From the NCBI GenBank assembly GCA_902796875.1, contig CADBQT010000164.1, forward strand, positions 1 to 7,846: DNA of 7,846 bases, written 5' to 3'. Origin of the DNA: an uncultured Eubacteriales bacterium (GTDB lineage: Bacteria > Bacillota > Clostridia > Peptostreptococcales > Anaerovoracaceae). The notes under the pieces are model-generated. The model did not search any database. It saw nothing but the letters and a program-made list of their open reading frames with translations, and was not told the DNA's origin. A program made the position numbers and the translations under genes. How positions within the stretch are numbered: the first letter of the stretch is position 1; each line of letters opens with the position of its first letter. This document shows, in pieces, positions 1-5,256 of the stretch.

Positions 1-2
1 CG

Positions 3-491
3 GATAAGAAAAAGACAGAAGGCCGGACGACACAGAAGAGGGAAAACGAGAATAAAAAGAGGGGCGAAAAGCCCATTCGCGCCCACGAAAAGGACGCTCC
101 AAGGTCCAGGTCTTCCACCGGGAGAAGCAGCAGCTATACCCCCAGGAAGCCTCAGGAACTGAAGAGGAGCAAGCGGGTGCCCTTCGATGAGAGTCTGCCC
201 AAGAAGACCGGCTACACCCAGCCGGGAAGGGTCAGGCCTTCCGATGCGGCGGTAAAGCGCAGGGCCCAGGAAGAAAAGGTCCAGCAGCCGCCCAGGCAGG
301 CTTCCATGCAGACTTCAAATGAAGAGACCCTGGAAAGCTGGATCGAGAATGCTCCCATCAAGCGCAAGCCCAGATCCGAGCGGAAGCCCACCAAGCGCCA
401 GCTCAGGCGTAACCGGGAGAGAGCCAGGAAGAGGGACATGAAGCGCCGCCAGGAAGAAGATAAAAACCGGGAGAAGGATACGTATGAATAA
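3..491 (+). CDS. C-terminal part of an unidentified Lys/Arg-rich protein (5' end outside window)
   Basis: This frame is open from the left edge of the window to a TAA at 489-491 and gives at least 162 residues. I do not recognise the protein. The visible part is low-complexity and strongly basic, with no membrane segment, ending in a dense Lys/Arg/Glu stretch over about the last 45 residues that is probably a charged helix. Such tails occur on RNA- or ribosome-associated proteins such as DEAD-box helicases, but nothing here shows which family this is. A GTG at 177 has an AGGAG seven bases upstream and could be an internal or real start. The same basic composition continues upstream without a stop, so I favour the tail of a longer protein. 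The stop overlaps the tmk start by 8 nt, which implies the same operon and probable translational coupling. Confidence 0.6.
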   Translation, partial: DKKKTEGRTTQKRENENKKRGEKPIRAHEKDAPRSRSSTGRSSSYTPRKPQELKRSKRVPFDESLPKKTGYTQPGRVRPSDAAVKRRAQEEKVQQPPRQASMQTSNEETLESWIENAPIKRKPRSERKPTKRQLRRNRERARKRDMKRRQEEDKNREKDTYE

Positions 492-1113
492 ATTCAAGGG
501 TCATTTCATCACCTTTGAAGGAGGAGACGGAGCCGGGAAATCCACCCAGATCCGGATCCTTCAGGAACGTTTGACCGATAGAGGATACGAGGTGATCGCC
601 ACCCGGGAGCCGGGAGGAACACAGATCAGCGAGAACATAAGAGAGATCCTTCTGGATCCTGAAAACACCGACATGGATCCCATGACGGAGACCATGCTCT
701 ACGCGGCCGCCAGGGCCCAGCTGGTATCGGAAGTGATCCGTCCCGCCCTGGAGAGGGGCGCGGTGGTCATCTGCGACCGGTTCGTGGACTCCAGCATCGC
801 CTATCAGGGCCACGGACGGGGTCTGGGAGATGCGGTCTCCCAGATCAATGCCCACGGGATCGGTGACTGCATGCCCGATCTGACCATCTATCTCCATCTG
901 GATCCCGGCATCGGAAGCCAAAGGATCGGCGACCGGGAAAAGGACCGGATCGAGCAGGAGGACCACGAGTTTCATCTGAGGGTCTCCGAAGGATTTCGCC
1001 GCCAGGTGGAATCGGACCCGGGCCGGATCTTTGTCGTGGATGCGGTTGGGAGCATCCAGGAGATCGCGGACCGCATCGAAGAGAAGGTAATGGAGATCAT
1101 CCATGAAGTTTGA
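484..1113 (+). CDS. tmk: Thymidylate kinase (dTMP kinase)
   Basis: Cytoplasmic enzyme that phosphorylates dTMP to dTDP with ATP, the step before dTTP. The 209-residue length is normal for the family. A P-loop, GGDGAGKST, lies at residues 13-21. TREPGGT at 40-46 is the dTMP-binding signature, and the DR motif sits in VICDRFVDSS (D98-R99). The LID region at about 147-160 contains REKDRIEQED. The ATG at 484 is preceded by AAGG at 474-477 at good spacing and overlaps the end of the upstream gene by 8 nt. The 3' end overlaps holB by 11 nt. The order tmk-holB-ricT resembles the Bacillus cluster tmk-darA-yaaR-holB-ricT, with darA and yaaR absent here. Confidence 0.97.
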   Translation: MNKFKGHFITFEGGDGAGKSTQIRILQERLTDRGYEVIATREPGGTQISENIREILLDPENTDMDPMTETMLYAAARAQLVSEVIRPALERGAVVICDRFVDSSIAYQGHGRGLGDAVSQINAHGIGDCMPDLTIYLHLDPGIGSQRIGDREKDRIEQEDHEFHLRVSEGFRRQVESDPGRIFVVDAVGSIQEIADRIEEKVMEIIHEV

Positions 1114-1912
1114 TGTTGCCGAAGAAAACAAGGGGCTGATCGACCGTCTGGAGCACAGCGTGGAAACGGGGACCGTCTTTCACGCCTATCTCATCGAAGG
1201 TGGGAAGCAGGTGGACAAGAAAGCCTTTGCCCGTGCCTTTGCGAAAGGGATCCTGTGCCCCAAACGGCTGGGAGAAAACTGCGGGGACTGCGGGACATGC
1301 GACAAGATCGACCACGACAACCACGAGGACCTGGTCTATCTGGCCCGTAAGAAGGCGAATATCCCGGTGGAAGACGTCCGGGACGCCATCAGACGGATCA
1401 CCCTCCAGCCCATGAATACGAGAAACATCCTGATCATCGAAGATGGTGACGGGCTGAATGATGTGGGACAGAACACATTGCTTAAAACCCTGGAGGAACC
1501 CCCGGGACAGAGCCTGATCATGATCCTTACGGAGAACGGGGATGAACTTCTGCCCACCATCCGGTCCCGGTGCGTCCGGTGCAGGATCGAAGGGGCCAGC
1601 CCGGCAGCCGCGGGAGAAACGGCGGAAAAGGCGGGAAAACTTGTGGATATGATCCTGGGAGGCGCTCCCTATTACCGGTTGATCCGGGAGGCGGAGGAGG
1701 CCATCTCCCAGCGGGAAAACTGTATGGAACTGATCGAGGGCATGGAATACGCCCTCCGGAAGCATCTGGTCCCCCAGGGGACCGGCGGAGATGCGGTTTC
1801 TGCCCGAAGCGCAAAGGCCATAGAGGCCATGGAAGAAGCGGCCGATCAGATCAGAAGAGGCATGGCACACCGATATATCTTTCGGAAGATGCTGCTGACT
1901 ATAGGAGGTTAG
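1103..1912 (+). CDS. holB: DNA polymerase III delta' subunit (clamp loader)
   Basis: Delta' is the stator of the clamp-loader complex that places the beta sliding clamp on DNA. The 269-residue product carries the family marks: a four-cysteine zinc module (C52, C60, C63, C66), the LLKTLEEPP motif at 126-134, and the SRC motif at 155-157 after TIR, which supplies the trans-acting arginine. The P-loop position near residues 31-40 (IEGGKQVDKK) is degenerate, as expected because delta' does not hydrolyse ATP. It is shorter than the roughly 310-330 residues common in Firmicutes, the loss apparently falling in the C-terminal collar domain. The ATG at 1103 overlaps the tmk stop and has GGAG at 1092-1095. 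Its final codons contain the Shine-Dalgarno site of ricT. Confidence 0.93.
   Translation: MKFDVAEENKGLIDRLEHSVETGTVFHAYLIEGGKQVDKKAFARAFAKGILCPKRLGENCGDCGTCDKIDHDNHEDLVYLARKKANIPVEDVRDAIRRITLQPMNTRNILIIEDGDGLNDVGQNTLLKTLEEPPGQSLIMILTENGDELLPTIRSRCVRCRIEGASPAAAGETAEKAGKLVDMILGGAPYYRLIREAEEAISQRENCMELIEGMEYALRKHLVPQGTGGDAVSARSAKAIEAMEEAADQIRRGMAHRYIFRKMLLTIGG
1903..1909 (+). promoter_or_regulatory. Shine-Dalgarno site of ricT inside the holB end
   Basis: AGGAGGT lies over the last holB codons, just before and into its TAG, and sits 10-11 bases before the ricT ATG at 1920. This near-perfect site fixes the ricT start and links translation of the two genes. Confidence 0.8.
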
Positions 1913-1919
1913 ATTCGAT

Positions 1920-2981
1920 ATGAACAATGCGGTTGGAGTCAAATTCAGAGACGCAGGCAAAGTCTATTATTTCGCTCCGGGAGACCTTTCCCTGAGCCAG
2001 GGAGAGCACGTCATCGTGGAGACCGCCCGGGGAATGGAATTCGGCACGGTGGTCACCCCGGAGGTGGAGATCGACGAGAAATCCCTGTCTTCACCCTTAA
2101 AGAGCGTGGTCCGTCTGGCCACGGAAGGGGATGAGAAGAAGCACCAGAGAAACCTGGAGCGCCGGGATGAGGCCATGAAACTGTGTCAGGAGAAGATCGA
2201 CGAGCACGGACTGGAAATGAAGCTCATCGACGCAGAGTACACCTTCGACAACAGCAAGGTGGTGTTTTACTTTACGGCGGATGGACGTGTGGACTTCCGG
2301 GAACTGGTCAAGAGCCTGGCCTCCGTGTTCCGCATGCGCATCGAACTGCGGCAGGTAGGGGTCAGAGACGAGGCCAAGGTCCTGGGGGGCGTGGGAAACT
2401 GCGGCCGGGGCCTTTGCTGTCACACCTGGATGACGGATTTCGAGCCCGTATCCATCAAAATGGCCAAGGTGCAGAACCTGTCTCTGAATCCGACGAAGAT
2501 CTCCGGGATCTGCGGACGGCTCATGTGCTGCCTCAAGTTCGAAAACGACGTTTACGCCAAGCTGAAGAAGGGGATGCCCAATACGGGAGAGCGGATCGAC
2601 ACCCCCGACGGACAGGGCCTGGTGGTGGACACCAACATCCTGGAATCCTCGGTGCGGGCCCGGCTGATCCTGGAGGAGGCATCGGAAGAAAACGACTTCG
2701 AGGAGAAACTGAGCACCGAGTTCTACACCTACGATAAAGAGGAGATCCAGCGCCTGGGCAAGAAGGGCGGTGGCGGCGGAAGAAACAAGAAGAACGCCGG
2801 CAAGAAGAAGAACAATGACGCCGGAAACAACGGCGGAGAAGAGAAGAATAACGACAAAAACGGTGGCGGTAAGAAGGGGAAAGGCAAAGGCCAGGGCCGA
2901 GGAAAAGGAGGCAGGAAGGACAAAAAAGGGAAAAAACCGGAAAAATCCGAGGAAAACAGTGAAAATAATGGAAATAAATGA
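1920..2981 (+). CDS. ricT: PSP1-domain protein RicT (YaaT) with a long basic low-complexity tail
   Basis: In Bacillus subtilis RicT joins RicA and RicF in an Fe-S-bearing complex that works with RNase Y in mRNA maturation and affects sporulation, competence and biofilm formation. The product has 353 residues. The PSP1 core covers about residues 1-270 and includes the cysteine signature: C161, C166-C167 in GNCGRGLCCHTW, and C198, C203-C204 in GICGRLMCCLKFE. These match the conserved cysteines linked to cluster binding in the family. Bacillus RicT is about 275 residues long; here residues 279-353 add a tail made almost wholly of Lys, Gly, Asn, Glu and Arg. The ATG at 1920 has a strong AGGAGGT. 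Its position directly after holB matches the Bacillus order. Confidence 0.93.
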   Translation: MNNAVGVKFRDAGKVYYFAPGDLSLSQGEHVIVETARGMEFGTVVTPEVEIDEKSLSSPLKSVVRLATEGDEKKHQRNLERRDEAMKLCQEKIDEHGLEMKLIDAEYTFDNSKVVFYFTADGRVDFRELVKSLASVFRMRIELRQVGVRDEAKVLGGVGNCGRGLCCHTWMTDFEPVSIKMAKVQNLSLNPTKISGICGRLMCCLKFENDVYAKLKKGMPNTGERIDTPDGQGLVVDTNILESSVRARLILEEASEENDFEEKLSTEFYTYDKEEIQRLGKKGGGGGRNKKNAGKKKNNDAGNNGGEEKNNDKNGGGKKGKGKGQGRGKGGRKDKKGKKPEKSEENSENNGNK

Positions 2982-3001
2982 GAAAAATGTTAAAAAACAT
3001 G

Positions 3002-3030
3002 TTGAAAATATTTCCAGAATATGTGATAAT
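3002..3030 (+). promoter_or_regulatory. Probable sigma-A promoter with extended -10 for the small membrane protein
   Basis: A -35 TTGAAA (3002-3007) and a -10 GATAAT (3025-3030) are separated by exactly 17 bp. TG at 3022-3023 makes an extended -10. Transcription would begin near 3037, about 20 nt before the start codon. A small inverted repeat, ATGTT-AAAA-AACAT (2987-3000), abuts the -35 box and could be an operator. No terminator was seen between ricT and this promoter, so read-through from the operon is also possible. Confidence 0.7.
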
Positions 3031-3055
3031 ATAGAAGATTTAAGGAGGGAATGAG

Positions 3056-3478
3056 ATGAATATCACAATTGACATAAAACTGCTTTTGGTAGTCTTATTG
3101 CTCATCGCAGTGATCGTTCTGGTCGTCGTTTTGATCTTCCTTCTGAAGAAACTGTTCATCACCATCGAAAGCGCCAACAAGGTGCTGGCTGATGTGGAGG
3201 TCATTTCTGAGATTGCGGCAAGCCGCAGCCAGGATATCGACAGCATCGTGGAGAACGTTGCCGACGCAGCCTCTGAGCTGTCCGGAGCCGTGTCCGGGAA
3301 TTCCGGCGTGGTGAATGCGGCATCGTCTGTAGCCAAGTCGGCAGCGGCCATCACAGGGCTTTTCGGAAACAGGGACACCGAAGAGAGAGCTGCGGTGAAC
3401 AGCGAACGGTCAAAGAAGAAAGAAAAGAAAGAGAAAAAAGAGAAGAGATCCAGGAAAAACAAAGACGAGGATGAATAG
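3056..3478 (+). CDS. Small single-pass membrane protein with Lys-rich tail, function unknown
   Basis: The 140-residue product has a short N-terminus, one strongly hydrophobic helix at about residues 9-30 followed by KK (membrane anchor), an Ala/Ser/Val-rich amphipathic stretch at about 36-103 that looks helical or coiled-coil, and a charged tail at about 117-140 rich in Lys and Glu. The layout resembles small DUF948/YtxG-like envelope proteins, but I see no motif that proves membership. The ATG at 3056 has GGAGG at 3044-3048, seven bases upstream. An ATG at 3051 stops after two codons and was discarded. It has its own promoter between ricT and abrB. Confidence 0.85.
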   Translation: MNITIDIKLLLVVLLLIAVIVLVVVLIFLLKKLFITIESANKVLADVEVISEIAASRSQDIDSIVENVADAASELSGAVSGNSGVVNAASSVAKSAAAITGLFGNRDTEERAAVNSERSKKKEKKEKKEKRSRKNKDEDE

Positions 3479-3481
3479 ACT

Positions 3482-3551
3482 CGGATCTCTGACGTAAGGT
3501 TTGGATGTATGCGGGTCTTGCCGCGCATAGGTTTGGGTGCGCCTTGATCCG
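3482..3551 (+). other. Potentially structured spacer after the membrane-protein gene
   Basis: Nested complementary segments begin three bases after the stop codon. CGGATC (3482-3487) pairs with GATCCG (3546-3551); AAGG (3496-3499) pairs with CCTT (3542-3545); TATGCG (3508-3513) pairs with CGCATA (3524-3529), extended by GG/CC with one bulged G and a TCTTG loop. The apical hairpin is flanked by direct repeats AGGTTTGGATG (3497-3507) and AGGTTTGGGTG (3529-3539). No long T-run follows, so it is not a classical terminator. It could be a 3' UTR element, a small RNA, or part of the abrB control region. It matches no riboswitch I can recall. Confidence 0.35.
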
Positions 3552-3561
3552 TAGATATATT
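3533..3561 (+). promoter_or_regulatory. Candidate abrB promoter
   Basis: TTGGGT (3533-3538) and TATATT (3556-3561) are 17 bp apart, giving a start near 3568 and a leader of about 55 nt. The -35 is weak (TTG matches only) and the -10 is one base off consensus. The -10 lies inside the first copy of an 11 bp direct repeat. Confidence 0.45.
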
Positions 3562-3581
3562 GGTTTGGTTTATATTGGTTT
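3556..3581 (+). repeat. Direct repeat TATATTGGTTT, possible operator
   Basis: TATATTGGTTT occurs at 3556-3566 and again at 3571-3581, 15 bp apart start to start, with GGTT between them. One copy covers the candidate -10 of abrB and the other lies just after the expected transcription start, the usual place for a repressor site. Autoregulation by the AbrB-like product is an inference. Confidence 0.5.
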
Positions 3582-3623
3582 ACCTGAAAAGGAATAAGGG
3601 GAACGAGTTGAAAGGAGTTACTG

Positions 3624-3866
3624 ATGAAGGCAACCGGAATTGTGAGGAAAGTTGATGAACTGGGTAGAATCGTTTTGCCTATCGAACTGAGAAGAACACT
3701 GAATATCGAGATCAGAGATCCGCTGGAAATTTACGTGGACGGCGAATCCATCATGCTGAAAAAATATCAGCCGGCGTGTATTTTCTGCGGCAGCTCCGAT
3801 GATATCCAGAAGGTTCACGGCAAGAACGTATGCGCGAAGTGCATCAAGGATCTTCAGAAGCTGTAA
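3624..3866 (+). CDS. abrB: AbrB-family transition-state regulator with CxxC-CxxC tail
   Basis: An 80-residue DNA-binding regulator. Residues 1-47 are a canonical AbrB/SpoVT swapped-hairpin domain: ATGIVRKVDELGRIVLPIEL at 3-22 and LEIYVDGE at 34-41 are nearly the same as in Bacillus AbrB. The family binds AT-rich promoters as a dimer or tetramer and controls growth-transition genes. The C-terminal part differs from Bacillus AbrB: C52-x2-C55 and C70-x2-C73 in CIFCG and NVCAKC look like a small zinc knuckle, a form I recall as common in clostridial homologues. The ATG at 3624 has AGGAG at 3613-3617. An intrinsic terminator follows 14 bases after the stop. The symbol follows the family name; which of several possible paralogues this is cannot be told. 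Confidence 0.93.
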   Translation: MKATGIVRKVDELGRIVLPIELRRTLNIEIRDPLEIYVDGESIMLKKYQPACIFCGSSDDIQKVHGKNVCAKCIKDLQKL

Positions 3867-3880
3867 AAGCCGTCATCGTC

Positions 3881-3913
3881 AAAAAAGGTTCAATTTCCAT
3901 TGGCCTTTTTTTT
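3881..3913 (+). terminator. Intrinsic terminator after abrB
   Basis: AAAAAAGG (3881-3888) pairs with CCTTTTTT (3904-3911). An inner stem CAAT (3891-3894)/ATTG (3899-3902) closes a TTCC loop, with one T bulge and a T-G wobble between the stems. Eight T residues run from 3906 to 3913. The stem is A/T-rich and may be leaky. Confidence 0.8.
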
Positions 3914-3951
3914 CGTGAAGGGAGCTTCGGTTTCCATCGGGAGGATAAACA

Positions 3952-5223
3952 TTGGCGAAGTTTTTAGTACAAAAGAGCGGTCCGCTCCACGGTGAAGTCA
4001 CCATCAGCGGATCGAAAAATGCGGTCCTGCCCATTCTGGCGGCGACACTGCTCACCAGGGAGGAATGCAAGATCATGGACGTTCCCGCCCTGAGGGATGT
4101 GGATGTCATGTGTCAGCTGCTGGAGAGCCTGGGGGCTGAGGTGGAGACCGACCTGGAGGATCATACGGTAAATGTCAAAGCATCCGGTGAACTTCACTGG
4201 GAGGCTCCTTATGAGCTGGTGAAGATGATGCGGGCATCCATCCTGGTCATCGGAGCCATCCTGCTCCGTGAGGGGAGAGCGGTGATCCACCTGCCCGGTG
4301 GCTGCGCCATCGGAGAACGGCCCATCGAGCTCCATCTCAAGGGTCTCAAGGCCCTGGGGGCGACCATCAATGAGGAACAGCTTTCCGCCGGCATCGTGGA
4401 TGCACGGGCGGATCATCTTGTGGGCAGTGACATCTACCTGGACTTTCCCAGCGTAGGTGCCACCGAGGTCATCATCATGGCGGCTTCTCTGGCGGAAGGG
4501 ACGACCATCCTGGAAAATGCCGCCCAGGAGCCGGAGATCGTCGATCTGGCCAACTTCCTCAATAAGATGGGGGCAAGGATCAAAGGCGCCGGAACGGACA
4601 CCATCAAGATCGAAGGGGTCAAGGAGTTCCGGGGCGTGTCCCATCACGTGATCCCCGACCGGATCGAGGCCGGGACTTTCATGGTGGCTGCTGCCATCAC
4701 CGGAGGCCGTGTGCTGATCCGAAACATGGTGCCCAACCATCTGAAAGCAGTGATCGCAAAGCTTAGGGAGTGCGGCGTGGAGATCACCATGGAAGAGGAG
4801 GGGATCCTGGTCTGCGCAGATAACAGGAAGATCGTCTCTACGGATATCAAGACTTTGCCTTATCCCGGATTTCCAACGGATATGCAATCCCCCTTCATGG
4901 CTCTTCTGACCATCGCCAGAGGGCCCAGCGTGGTCATCGAGACCGTATTCGAGAACCGGTTCATGCATGTGGGCGAGTTCAACCGTATGGGGGCCAATAT
5001 TAAAACAGACGGCAAAGCCGCCATCATCCCCGGAGGCAAGCAGCTTCAGGGCGCCCAGGTGGTGGCCACCGACCTTAGGGCCGGTGCGGCAGTGGTACTG
5101 GCCGGACTGGTTGCCGAGGGCACTACAGAAGTATCCCAGATCCATCACATAGACCGGGGATACGAGAATTACACAGAAAAGCTTCGGTCGCTGGGAGCCA
5201 ACATCATGCGGATCGACGACTGA
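3952..5223 (+). CDS. murA: UDP-N-acetylglucosamine 1-carboxyvinyltransferase MurA (TTG start)
   Basis: Cytoplasmic enzyme of the first committed step of peptidoglycan synthesis: it moves enolpyruvate from PEP to UDP-GlcNAc. At 423 residues it is full length. K22-N23 in SGSKNAVLPILA are the substrate-contact pair. The catalytic loop PGGCAIGERP holds Cys118, so the enzyme should be sensitive to fosfomycin, unlike variants with Asp here. MMRASIL (92-98), FPTD with D310, DLRAGAA (374-380) and DRGYEN (401-406) are further conserved MurA/EPSP-synthase-fold segments. The TTG at 3952 is chosen because GGGAGG (3939-3944) lies seven bases upstream and MAKFLVQKSG is a typical MurA beginning; the first internal ATG would remove essential sequence. 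No promoter is visible between the abrB terminator and this gene. Confidence 0.95.
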   Translation: MAKFLVQKSGPLHGEVTISGSKNAVLPILAATLLTREECKIMDVPALRDVDVMCQLLESLGAEVETDLEDHTVNVKASGELHWEAPYELVKMMRASILVIGAILLREGRAVIHLPGGCAIGERPIELHLKGLKALGATINEEQLSAGIVDARADHLVGSDIYLDFPSVGATEVIIMAASLAEGTTILENAAQEPEIVDLANFLNKMGARIKGAGTDTIKIEGVKEFRGVSHHVIPDRIEAGTFMVAAAITGGRVLIRNMVPNHLKAVIAKLRECGVEITMEEEGILVCADNRKIVSTDIKTLPYPGFPTDMQSPFMALLTIARGPSVVIETVFENRFMHVGEFNRMGANIKTDGKAAIIPGGKQLQGAQVVATDLRAGAAVVLAGLVAEGTTEVSQIHHIDRGYENYTEKLRSLGANIMRIDD

Positions 5224-5238
5224 TCCTCAGGAAAAAGG

Positions 5239-5256
5239 GCTCAGCGATAGATGAGT
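5239..5256. terminator. Weak hairpin between convergent murA and lipoprotein genes
   Basis: CTCA (5240-5243) pairs with TGAG (5252-5255), extended by a possible G-T pair on the plus strand. TTATT follows on the plus strand and CCCTTTTT on the minus strand. The four-pair stem is short, so a bidirectional terminator here is only a suggestion. Confidence 0.25.

Noticed and set aside
403..1131. Minus-strand open frame across tmk, with a similar one across holB (1097-1960)
   Set aside because: Shadows of well-recognised genes; the translations show no conserved motif.
3964..5148. A 394-codon minus-strand open frame across murA
   Set aside because: It is the mirror of an unmistakable MurA coding sequence in GC-rich DNA; no ribosome site and no family resemblance.
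5210..5226. GGATC-7-GATCC inverted repeat at the end of murA
   Set aside because: A five-pair stem with no T-run on either strand, mostly inside coding sequence; likely chance.
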